A stretch of 5,009 bases of DNA from an uncultured Selenomonas sp. (GCA_947097535.1 CAMURM010000156.1:1-5009); one strand, 5' to 3'; counted from the stretch's first letter, positions 1 through 5,009 are shown. The notes: generated by a model not told the origin, from the letters alone. Program-made: numbers and translations.

Positions 1-322
1 CCGCGGGCGCAGCGCCGCTACCGCCGCGGGGCTGCCGGCGCCCGCCTGCGGCGGCGTTCGACTGTGCCTGGCTCTGGCCCTGCCCCTGCTGTCGCGGCTT
101 GTTTTGCGGCGCTTTCTTCGCGGCATCGGCTGCGGGAGCCTTCGCTGCTGCAGGCGTCGCTTTCTTCGGCGCAAAGGCGCGTGCGACCGCCGCACGCTCG
201 TCTTCGCCGACACTGCTCATATGGTTTGCCACACGGAACTTGTTGCGCACCAAAATATCAAGGACGACCTTGCTTTCCGTCTGGAACTCTTTTGCCAATT
301 CGTAAACTCTATACTTCGACAT
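1..322 (-). CDS. infB: Translation initiation factor IF-2, N-terminal part (runs off the left edge)
   Basis: IF-2 is the cytoplasmic GTPase that brings initiator fMet-tRNA to the 30S subunit and promotes subunit joining. Only the first 107 codons are in the window; the frame is still open at base 1, so the GTPase core is not visible. Residues 1 to about 50, beginning MSKYRVYELAKEF, match the helical IF2_N domain, including the typical continuation about attaching to a late 'VLDIL' helix. From about residue 52 the protein becomes a low-complexity linker rich in Ala, Lys, Gln, Pro and Gly, as expected between the IF2_N region and the G domain. The ATG at 322-320 is preceded by a G-rich ribosome site (GGGGGTGG, 334-327) four bases away. 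It lies 19 nt after ylxR and is the last gene seen of the rimP-nusA-ylxR-infB operon. Identification rests on the N-terminal domain plus operon context. Confidence 0.95.
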   Translation of the reverse strand, partial: MSKYRVYELAKEFQTESKVVLDILVRNKFRVANHMSSVGEDERAAVARAFAPKKATPAAAKAPAADAAKKAPQNKPRQQGQGQSQAQSNAAAGGRRQPRGGSGAAPA

Positions 323-341
323 CGATCCACCCCCGCTGATT

Positions 342-632
342 TCAGCTTTCTTCCGGCGCTGCCTCGTTCGGAAAAATCTCTTTCCTCAGATTCTCATATA
401 TGGCAGCTTCCATATTGCTCTTGAAAGCTCTTTCAAAGCCATGCTCTTTCGCTGCACGGCGGAAACATTCTTCATTGCGGCAAATATAGGCGCCCCTGCC
501 GGGGCTTTTGCCTGTAATATCCACGGCATACACGTTATCGGGGCTGCGGACGACACGGATCATATCCTTCTTCGGATGGGTCGTGCGACAGCCGATGCAC
601 ATGCGCTCCGGACTTTTTTTCTGAGTCTTCAT
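342..632 (-). CDS. ylxR: YlxR family RNA-binding protein (RnpM, DUF448)
   Basis: This is a small basic protein of 96 aa. The family binds RNA; the B. subtilis homologue (RnpM) is reported to bind RNase P RNA and modulate RNase P, so a role in tRNA maturation is inferred here by homology. Visible hallmarks are the N-terminal MCIGC pair (Cys12, Cys15), the GRGAYIC motif around residues 46-51, and a second Cys pair (Cys51, Cys56), which together could form a metal site. The frame is open 11 codons further upstream, but the ATG at 632-630 is preferred. It gives the usual family N-terminus (MKTQKKSPERMCIGC), and a GAGG Shine-Dalgarno sequence sits 9 nt upstream inside the end of nusA. The longer start at 665 would overlap nusA by 32 bases. 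Only one base separates the nusA stop from this ATG, so the two are probably translationally coupled. Confidence 0.95.
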   Translation of the reverse strand: MKTQKKSPERMCIGCRTTHPKKDMIRVVRSPDNVYAVDITGKSPGRGAYICRNEECFRRAAKEHGFERAFKSNMEAAIYENLRKEIFPNEAAPEES

Positions 633-633
633 C

Positions 634-1782
634 TCAATCGCCCTCAGCGGTGAAGGACTCTTCACCCGTCACCTCGATGACGCTCATGGATTCATCAAGC
701 GCCTCCGCTGCTGCCTGCTCTTCGTTCTTTATGTCGATCTTCCATCCCGTCAGCTTCGCCGCCAGGCGCACGTTCTGCCCTTCCTTGCCGATCGCGAGGG
801 ACAGTTGGTAGCCGGGTACCACGACGCGCGACTCCTTCGCCTCCTCGTTGATCGCCACGGAAATGACTTTCGCTGGGCTCAGGGCATTGGCGATGAACTT
901 CGCCGGCTCGGGATTCCACTTGACGATATCGATCTTCTCGTTGCGCAGCTCGTCGACGACAGCCTGCACGCGCATTCCCTTGTGCCCGACGCTGGATCCG
1001 ACGGGATCGACGTTCTCGTCCGTCGAATAGACGGCGATCTTCGAGCGCATGCCGGGCTCCCTTGCCACGGACTTGATCTCCACGATGCCGTCCTGGATCT
1101 CAGGAACCTCCAGCTCGAAGAGCCGCTTCAAAAGCCCCGGATGCGTCCTCGATACGAGCACCTGCGGTCCCTTGACCGTTTTACAGACCTCGATGATGTA
1201 CGCTTTGATGCGGTCACCGTGGTGGTACTCTTCGCCGGGAATCTGCTCCGTCGGTGTGAGGACGGCTTCCGTCTTGCCGAGGTCGATGAATACGTTCTTT
1301 GCCTCTACGCGCCGCACGAGCCCCGTGACGACATCGCCTTCGCGATTGGAAAACTCCTCGTAGACGATGCCGCGCTCCGCTTCGCGGATGCGCTGCACGA
1401 CGACCTGCTTCGCCGTTTGCGCCGCGATGCGCCCGAATTTTGCAGGCGTCACCTCGATCTCGATGATGTCGTCAAGCTCATAGTCGGGATTGATGGCGCG
1501 CGCCTCGCCGAGCGAGATCTCCCGAACCTCGTCTTCGACCTCTTCCACGACCGTTTTCTTGGCGTAAACATGGTATGTACCCGTCATGCGATCCATGACG
1601 ACGTGCACGCTGCTGTCATCAGCGGCGTTGAAGTTGCGCTTATAGGCGGAAATCAGAGCCGCCTCGATCGCGTCGAAAAGCACCTCGACATCCAAGCCCT
1701 TCTCTTTTCCCAGTGCATGAACTGCATCGAGAAACCCGCTTTCGTTATCCTTCTTCTTATCCTTCTCTTTCCTGCTGGCCAA
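634..1782 (-). CDS. nusA: Transcription termination/antitermination factor NusA
   Basis: NusA binds RNA polymerase near the RNA exit channel and modulates pausing, intrinsic termination and antitermination. With the TTG start at 1782 the protein is 382 aa. Order of domains: a Lys-rich leader (residues 1-14), the RNAP-binding N-terminal domain (about 15-130, containing EAALISAYKRNF), S1 (about 148-200), KH1 (about 231-291, GHKG at 266-269) and KH2 (about 301-355, GKEG at 332-335). A short acidic tail follows, but not the C-terminal acidic repeats of the 495-aa E. coli protein; this resembles the shorter Firmicutes form. The longest frame starts at another TTG (1797), but the GGAGGA ribosome site at 1794-1789 would then lie inside the gene, so the downstream TTG, 6 nt after it, is the better start. 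It is 18 nt after rimP. In other bacteria NusA represses its own operon; autoregulation here is inference. Confidence 0.98.
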   Translation of the reverse strand: MASRKEKDKKKDNESGFLDAVHALGKEKGLDVEVLFDAIEAALISAYKRNFNAADDSSVHVVMDRMTGTYHVYAKKTVVEEVEDEVREISLGEARAINPDYELDDIIEIEVTPAKFGRIAAQTAKQVVVQRIREAERGIVYEEFSNREGDVVTGLVRRVEAKNVFIDLGKTEAVLTPTEQIPGEEYHHGDRIKAYIIEVCKTVKGPQVLVSRTHPGLLKRLFELEVPEIQDGIVEIKSVAREPGMRSKIAVYSTDENVDPVGSSVGHKGMRVQAVVDELRNEKIDIVKWNPEPAKFIANALSPAKVISVAINEEAKESRVVVPGYQLSLAIGKEGQNVRLAAKLTGWKIDIKNEEQAAAEALDESMSVIEVTGEESFTAEGD

Positions 1783-1786
1783 CGCT

Positions 1787-1794
1787 CTTCCTCC
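1787..1794 (-). promoter_or_regulatory. Ribosome binding site deciding the nusA start
   Basis: The strong Shine-Dalgarno sequence GGAGGAAG reads leftward in the 18-nt gap between the rimP stop (1803-1801) and nusA. Its GGAGGA core (1794-1789) is 6 nt from the TTG at 1782-1780, ideal spacing. It therefore supports that codon rather than the TTG at 1797-1795, which abuts it on the wrong side. Confidence 0.85.
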
Positions 1795-1800
1795 CAATGG

Positions 1801-2253
1801 TCAAAAATCTATGTGCAGACGCACCTGTGCCACTTTATCCAAAAGAACTTCTTTATCTCCATCCAAGAGAATGGCATTCTTTTCCGGCTCGTATCCCGTG
1901 AGCGTCCCCACCCATACCTTCTTGCCGTCAACGGGGGCGTAGAATGTCACTTCGACCGTCTTGCCCCGCTCGCGCTCGAAGTCGCGCTCCTTTTTCAAGA
2001 CGCGGTCGAGCCCCGGTGATGAAACTTCCAGGATATAGGCATCCTTGAGCAGATCCCTTTCATCGAGAATCTGCTCAAGCTGCTCGCTGACACTTTGACA
2101 ATCATCGATCTCAATGCCGCCTTCCTTGTCCAGGTAGACGCGCAAATACCAGTCGTGCTCCTTGACGTATTCGACATCGACGACTTCCATATCGGAGCCT
2201 TGAACGATGTCCTGCACGATAGCCTCTACGGCTTCTTCTATATGTTTTGCCAC
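1801..2253 (-). CDS. rimP: Ribosome maturation factor RimP
   Basis: RimP binds the free 30S subunit and assists its late assembly. The protein is 150 aa from the GTG at 2253, the usual family length. The N-terminal alpha/beta domain carries the signature stretch VVDVEYVKEHDWYLRVYLDK (about 24-43) and an acidic segment (EIDDC, 48-52). The hallmark EVSSPGLDRVLKK follows (76-88), then a C-terminal SH3-like beta domain (about 92-150). The frame stays open to 2352, but the extra 33 residues look unrelated to the family. The GTG is preceded by a perfect AGGAGG (2265-2260) at 6-nt spacing and gives the classic start M-A-K-x-I-E. It is the first gene of the rimP-nusA-ylxR-infB operon. A hairpin surrounds its ribosome site, and a promoter about 126 nt upstream probably drives it. 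Confidence 0.97.
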   Translation of the reverse strand: MAKHIEEAVEAIVQDIVQGSDMEVVDVEYVKEHDWYLRVYLDKEGGIEIDDCQSVSEQLEQILDERDLLKDAYILEVSSPGLDRVLKKERDFERERGKTVEVTFYAPVDGKKVWVGTLTGYEPEKNAILLDGDKEVLLDKVAQVRLHIDF

Positions 2254-2271
2254 AAAAGCCCTCCTCTTTTG
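2253..2271 (-). promoter_or_regulatory. Hairpin presenting the rimP ribosome binding site in its loop
   Basis: In the leftward RNA, CAAAAG (2271-2266) can pair with CUUUUG (2258-2253). The 7-nt loop AGGAGGG (2265-2259) is the entire Shine-Dalgarno sequence, and the first base of the GTG start is in the stem. The pairing is seen directly. Whether it regulates translation is inference: the stem is A/U-rich and only moderately stable. Confidence 0.5.
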
Positions 2272-2379
2272 CCGCGCATATTGTATGCAAAAGAGCATCT
2301 CATCGTTAAACGTGCTCCTGTGCATAAGAGTAAAGAGTGGGCGAACGCCCACTCTTCATACAAACGACTTAAATTGACT
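2254..2379 (-). promoter_or_regulatory. Leader (5' UTR) of the rimP-nusA operon
   Basis: This leader of about 126 nt runs between the predicted transcription start (near 2379) and the rimP GTG. It is more AT-rich than the genes. In order it holds a perfect 11-bp inverted repeat (2356-2333), a weak pairing of GAGCA with UGCUC further on, and the Shine-Dalgarno hairpin next to the GTG. A 21-codon reading frame (ATG at 2303-2301, stop at 2240-2238) overlaps the rimP start in another frame. Its candidate AGGAG (2319-2315) is 11 nt away, which is rather far. No known riboswitch class is recognised. Confidence 0.5.
2333..2356 (-). repeat. Perfect inverted repeat (11-bp arms) in the rimP-nusA leader
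   Basis: AAGAGTGGGCG, two bases, then its exact reverse complement. As RNA this makes a 10-bp stem closed by a GUUC tetraloop, beginning about 23 nt after the predicted transcription start. In the leftward direction it is followed by CTTTACTCTTATG, which has only broken T runs, so a classical intrinsic terminator is doubtful. It may be an attenuator, a 5'-end stabiliser, or a protein-binding operator in DNA form. The symmetry is certain; the role is unknown. Confidence 0.85.
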
Positions 2380-2385
2380 TATGTC

Positions 2386-2414
2386 ATTGTATCACTAAAT
2401 GAAGAAATTGTAAA
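2386..2414 (-). promoter_or_regulatory. Sigma-A-type promoter for rimP-nusA-ylxR-infB
   Basis: Reading left, -35 TTTACA (2414-2409) and -10 TACAAT (2391-2386) are separated by exactly 17 bp. Each differs from consensus by one base, and a TG one base before the -10 makes an extended -10 element. Transcription would begin near 2379. It lies at the right place for the operon, 133 bp from the rimP start codon. Its -35 hexamer coincides with the terminal 6 bp of the adjacent palindromic element. Confidence 0.85.
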
Positions 2415-2580
2415 GGAAATGCTGATAAAATGAAGTCGCCCAGATTTACGCAGATGCGCTGGTTCTATCGAGGAGACAAACCGGAGGCGTAGCGGTGCTA
2501 CGTCGAGGATTTGTCGACGACGAGAGGACAGCGTAGATGCGTGAAGATGGGTGGCTGAATTTATCAGTGGTTCCTAAACA
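2409..2580. repeat. Long imperfect palindrome, candidate MITE-like or intergenic repeat element
   Basis: Almost all of the gene-free DNA between murB and the rimP promoter is one large imperfect palindrome centred near 2495. Its arm pairs share that centre: TGT(N2)AGGAA(N3)CTGATAAA at both ends (2409-2429 and the complement of 2560-2580, 16 of 21 matching). Further in come ACGCA/TGCGT (2448-2452, 2538-2542), CGCT/AGCG (2457-2460, 2530-2533), GACAAA/TTTGTC (2475-2480, 2510-2515) and, at the tip, CGTAGC-GGT-GCTACG (2488-2502). TCGAGGA also occurs twice directly (2468, 2503). No protein is plausible inside and no clear target duplication flanks it; the safe inner boundary is 2422-2567. Nested symmetry over this length is typical of palindromic miniature transposable elements or REP/ERIC-type repeats. 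Transcribed from murB, it would fold into a long hairpin that might end or protect the message, although it lacks a U tract. Copy number cannot be seen from one window. Confidence 0.75.
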
Positions 2581-2610
2581 GTCAAATCCTCGCAGTACGG
2601 CTCAGTCTTC

Positions 2611-3540
2611 TTATTCTGCCCCTTCGCCCAGGATGCGAACCTCGGGGAACAGGCGGACGCCGTTTTTCGCAAAGACGCGCTCCTGCACCTCACGGATGAG
2701 TGCGAGCACATCCTTTGCCGTGGCATTGCCCGTATTCACGACGAAGCCCGCGTGCTTTTCGGAAATCTGCGCACCGCCGACCGTGAAGCCCTTGAGCCCC
2801 GTCTGCTCGATCAACGTCCCCGCATAGTAGCCCTCCGGCCGCTTGAAGGTGCTGCCGGCGCTCGGCATTTCGAGAGGCTGCTTGCTCTCGCGGCGCTCGG
2901 TGAAGCCCGCGATCTTCTCCTCGATTTCAGCCGCCTTGCCCGGCGCGAGGGTCAGCCCGACCTCGCAGATCGCGCAGCCGTTCTCCTGGAAGATGCTGTG
3001 GCGGTAGCCGAAGCCAAGCTCTTCTGCTGAAAAATGCACGACCTCTCCCGCAGGCGAAATCGCCCGCACGGCAGAGACGATATTCTTCATCTCGCCGTCG
3101 TAGGCTCCGGCGTTCATGAACACGGCGCCGCCGATGCTCCCCGGGATGCCGCAGGCAAACTCCATGCCGGAAAGGCTGCTTTCGGCAGCAAATCTCGACA
3201 CGTCGCGCAGGAGAGCACCCGCCCCCACCGTGAGCGTATTGCCGCTTCGCGCAATCGCTGAAAGCGGCGAATTGAACTTGATGACGGCGCCGCGTATTCC
3301 CTTGTCTAAGACGAGCACATTGGAGCCGTTGCCGAGGATTACGGAGGGCACATCGTGCTTTTTCAGGCACCGGACGATAAACGCCATATCCTCCATCGAC
3401 GTCGGAAAGATGAGATAATCCGCCGGTCCGCCGATACGAAACGTCGTATGCTCCTTCATCGGCTCGTGCAGGAGAAAGTGCTCCGGCTTCAGCCGACTCC
3501 GAATCTCGTCAACAAATTTCTGGTTGATTTGCAAATCCAC
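2611..3540 (-). CDS. murB: UDP-N-acetylenolpyruvoylglucosamine reductase MurB
   Basis: MurB is the cytoplasmic FAD enzyme that uses NADPH to reduce UDP-GlcNAc-enolpyruvate to UDP-MurNAc, the second committed step of peptidoglycan precursor synthesis. The 309-aa protein is complete. It has HTTFRIGGPADYL (31-43) and GNGSNVLV (70-77) of the FAD-binding domain, the GIPGSIGGAVFMNAGAY block (131-147), and the active-site YRHS (179-182). The catalytic-serine motif SAGSTFKRP follows (227-235, Ser230), then the GLKGFTVGGAQISEKHAGF substrate region (248-266) and the C-terminal Glu in FPEVRILGE (Glu300). Length and layout fit the shorter type II MurB. The start is GTG at 3540; an in-frame TGA lies immediately before it, so no longer start is possible. 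The ribosome site is weak (GGGG, 4 nt away). It follows trmL by 46 nt with no terminator seen, and is not next to other mur genes in this window. Confidence 0.98.
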   Translation of the reverse strand: MDLQINQKFVDEIRSRLKPEHFLLHEPMKEHTTFRIGGPADYLIFPTSMEDMAFIVRCLKKHDVPSVILGNGSNVLVLDKGIRGAVIKFNSPLSAIARSGNTLTVGAGALLRDVSRFAAESSLSGMEFACGIPGSIGGAVFMNAGAYDGEMKNIVSAVRAISPAGEVVHFSAEELGFGYRHSIFQENGCAICEVGLTLAPGKAAEIEEKIAGFTERRESKQPLEMPSAGSTFKRPEGYYAGTLIEQTGLKGFTVGGAQISEKHAGFVVNTGNATAKDVLALIREVQERVFAKNGVRLFPEVRILGEGAE

Positions 3541-3586
3541 TCAGCCCCATCTCAAAAGTCTTGTTTTAACGCGACTGTATCTTGTC

Positions 3587-4069
3587 TCAGCGCTCGTGCC
3601 AATGTCCCGAAGTATCGAGCCCCGGAAAGCCGAGCTGCCGCATTGCCTCGTAGGCGACGATGGCAGCGGCGCTCGACAGGTTCAAAGAGCGCGCTCCCGT
3701 GCGCATGGGAATGCGTATGCAGTCGTCCCAGTGCTCTTCGAGAAGCGACTCGGGAATGCCCGCCGTCTCCTTGCCAAAAACGAGGAGATCGTCTGCCGCA
3801 TACGATACGGCGTCGTAGGAGCGCGGTGCCTTCTTCGAGCAATAATGGAACTTCCTGCCCGCGAAAAGCTGCAGTACCTCGGAAAAATTTTCGTGATAAT
3901 GCACCTTGACCAGATGCCAATAGTCGAGTCCCGCGCGCTTCAGATACTTGTCCTCGACCGAAAAGCCCAGGGGCTTGACGAGGTGCAGCTCTATGCCGCT
4001 GACGGCACAAAGGCGCGCGATATTTCCTGTATTGCCGGGAATTTCCGGCTCGATCAAAACGATGTGCAA
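3587..4069 (-). CDS. trmL: tRNA (cytidine/uridine-34 2'-O)-methyltransferase TrmL
   Basis: TrmL (YibK/CspR) is a dimeric SPOUT-class enzyme that uses S-adenosylmethionine to methylate the ribose 2'-OH of wobble nucleotide 34 in certain tRNA-Leu species. The complete 160-aa protein is of usual size and consists only of the SPOUT domain. Motifs: IPGNTGNIARLC (10-21), LVFGKETAGIP (96-106) and IPMRTGARSLNLSSAAAIVAYE (starting at 120), which form the trefoil-knot cofactor pocket. The familiar LSN triplet reads LSS here (Ser133). The start is TTG at 4069-4067, supported by AAGGAG (4080-4075) five bases away. It follows ilvD by 18 nt, so the two are very probably cotranscribed although unrelated in function. 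Assignment to TrmL rather than another SPOUT methyltransferase rests on length, the absence of extra domains and the motif set. Confidence 0.95.
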   Translation of the reverse strand: MHIVLIEPEIPGNTGNIARLCAVSGIELHLVKPLGFSVEDKYLKRAGLDYWHLVKVHYHENFSEVLQLFAGRKFHYCSKKAPRSYDAVSYAADDLLVFGKETAGIPESLLEEHWDDCIRIPMRTGARSLNLSSAAAIVAYEAMRQLGFPGLDTSGHWHER

Positions 4070-4087
4070 GGGTGCTCCTTCCGACGC

Positions 4088-5009
4088 TTATTGCAGAACC
4101 GCACCCGTGCTCGCCGACGTCGTGAGTCTGGCGTAGCGCGAGAGGTAGCCCGTCTTGATCTTCGGCTCCGGCTGCTGCCATGCCGCCTTGCGCCGCGCCA
4201 GCTCCTCGTCACTGACCTCTAAGCGCAGCGAGCGGTTCGGAATGTCGATCGAGATGATGTCGCCGTCCTCGATGAGCGCGATGGGACCGCCCGCCATGGC
4301 TTCGGGTGAAACGTGGCCGATGCAGGCGCCCTGGCTCGCACCACTGAAGCGGCCGTCCGTGATGAGCGCGACCTTGAGCCCCATACCCGTGATGACGGCT
4401 GTCGGATTGAGCATCTCCTGCATGCCCGGGCCGCCCTTCGGGCCCTCGTAGCGTATGACGACGACATCGCCGTCGTGAATCTCGCCCGCCATGATGGCGT
4501 TGACGCCCGCCTCTTCCGACGAGAAGCAGCGCGCCGTTCCCTTGTAGACGAGCATGTCCTCCGCCACGGCGGATGCCTTGACGACGGCGTAGTCGGGCGC
4601 CAGATTGCCGTGCAGGATGGCAAGACCGCCCTGCTTGCGGTAGGGATCATCGACCGTGCGTATGACATCGGGGCGCACGATCTTCGCATTCCTGATACGC
4701 TCGCCGATCGTGCCAGTGACCGTCAGGGCGTCGAGATGGATGAGCCCCTTGCGCGAGAGCTCCTTCATGACGGCAGAAAGGCCGCCCGCCTCATTGAGAT
4801 CCTGCATGTGATGCTTGCCCGCTGGGCTCAGCTTCGTCAGATACGGCGTGCGGCGGCTGATCTCGTCGAAGAGCGGCGCCGGCAGCTCGATGCCGACCTC
4901 GTGGGCAATGGCGGTCAGATGGAGCACGGTGTTCGACGAGCCGCCCACGCCCATATCGACGGTGATGGCATTTTCAAACGCCTCGCGCGTCATGATGTCG
5001 CGCGGCTTC
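4088..5009 (-). CDS. ilvD: Dihydroxyacid dehydratase IlvD, C-terminal part (start lies beyond the right edge)
   Basis: IlvD is an Fe-S enzyme that dehydrates 2,3-dihydroxy-isovalerate and 2,3-dihydroxy-3-methylvalerate to the 2-keto acids, the shared penultimate step of valine and isoleucine synthesis. The frame is open to base 5009. It shows 306 residues of a family usually near 550-615, so roughly the first 250 are missing, including the region expected to hold the cluster cysteines. Visible: KPRDIMTREAFENAITVDM at the edge, GGSSNTVLHL (about 4945-4916), RYEGPKGGPGMQEML (from about 4453), then TDGRFSG (4360-4340) with the conserved serine thought to be the catalytic base, followed by GHVSPEA. 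The C-terminus GYLSRYARL...STGAVLQ is typical. The ATG at 4993 is an internal Met, not the start. Sugar-acid dehydratases (Edd, XylD) are related, but this C-terminus fits IlvD best. Confidence 0.98.
   Translation of the reverse strand, partial: KPRDIMTREAFENAITVDMGVGGSSNTVLHLTAIAHEVGIELPAPLFDEISRRTPYLTKLSPAGKHHMQDLNEAGGLSAVMKELSRKGLIHLDALTVTGTIGERIRNAKIVRPDVIRTVDDPYRKQGGLAILHGNLAPDYAVVKASAVAEDMLVYKGTARCFSSEEAGVNAIMAGEIHDGDVVVIRYEGPKGGPGMQEMLNPTAVITGMGLKVALITDGRFSGASQGACIGHVSPEAMAGGPIALIEDGDIISIDIPNRSLRLEVSDEELARRKAAWQQPEPKIKTGYLSRYARLTTSASTGAVLQ

Noticed and set aside
805..2019. A 404-codon open frame on the plus strand
   Set aside because: It lies antisense to nusA and rimP, is rich in Arg, Asp and Leu as expected for the complement of a GC-rich gene, and resembles no family; the minus-strand genes account for the DNA.
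2254..2352. 33-residue N-terminal extension of RimP
   Set aside because: The extension is in frame but unlike RimP proteins. It contains the leader hairpin arm, and the AGGAGG at 2265-2260 clearly serves the GTG at 2253.
2333..2356. Reading the leader inverted repeat as an intrinsic terminator
   Set aside because: Neither strand has a continuous T tract after the stem: leftward it reads CTTTACTCTTATG, rightward CATACAAACG.
2400..2590. A CRISPR array or tRNA in the intergenic region
   Set aside because: There are no regularly spaced direct repeats, and the folding is a single large hairpin rather than a cloverleaf.
2575..2610. A terminator directly after murB
   Set aside because: No stem with a following T run is seen between the murB stop and the palindrome; the palindrome itself may do this job.
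2537..2827. Plus-strand 96-codon frame starting in the intergenic palindrome
   Set aside because: Most of it is antisense to the end of murB; the composition is Ser/Thr/Pro-rich without family resemblance, and no good ribosome site precedes it.
3355..4222. Plus-strand frames across murB and trmL
   Set aside because: They are antisense to two clearly identified genes and have no recognisable domains or ribosome sites that I can support.
4219..4689. Minus-strand frame rich in Ser and Arg inside ilvD
   Set aside because: It is a frame-shifted reading of ilvD, with the low-complexity composition typical of a GC-rich shadow frame.

Overview
This window is a stretch of housekeeping chromosome with every gene on the minus strand, so it reads from right to left. 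The gene order rimP-nusA-ylxR-infB, a short NusA lacking the proteobacterial C-terminal acidic repeats, and a YlxR protein point to the Firmicutes. The high GC content of the genes and the flavour of the proteins suggest the Negativicutes, possibly a Selenomonas relative. That placement is an inference from style, not from a database match.

Right part (5009 to 2611): the C-terminal half of ilvD (branched-chain amino acid synthesis), then trmL (tRNA wobble-base 2'-O-methylation), then murB (peptidoglycan precursor synthesis). They are spaced 18 and 46 nt apart with no visible terminator between them, so they probably share a transcript although their functions are unrelated.

Middle (2610 to 2254): a 357-bp gene-free stretch. 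Most of it is an imperfect palindrome of about 172 bp (2409-2580). Matching arm pairs at several distances share one centre near 2495, and the ends are partly matching inverted repeats. It looks like a small non-coding mobile or dispersed repeat (MITE-like). Directly against its left edge is a strong sigma-A-type promoter reading left. Its -35 hexamer is the terminal 6 bp of the palindrome and its -10 lies outside. Between this promoter and rimP is a leader of about 126 nt. It holds a perfect 11-bp inverted repeat near its 5' end and a small hairpin whose loop is the rimP Shine-Dalgarno sequence.

Left part (2253 to 1): the transcription/translation operon rimP (30S maturation), nusA (transcription elongation, termination and antitermination), ylxR/rnpM (small RNA-binding protein) and the beginning of infB (IF-2). 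Gaps are 18, 1 and 19 nt. The L7Ae-family gene ylxQ, which lies between ylxR and infB in Bacillus subtilis, is absent.

Four of the five complete genes start with GTG or TTG rather than ATG (rimP GTG, nusA TTG, murB GTG, trmL TTG). For rimP and nusA the longest open frame begins upstream of the likely true start, and the Shine-Dalgarno position decides it. The most notable observation is the palindromic element and its apparent contribution of a promoter hexamer to the essential nusA-infB operon.
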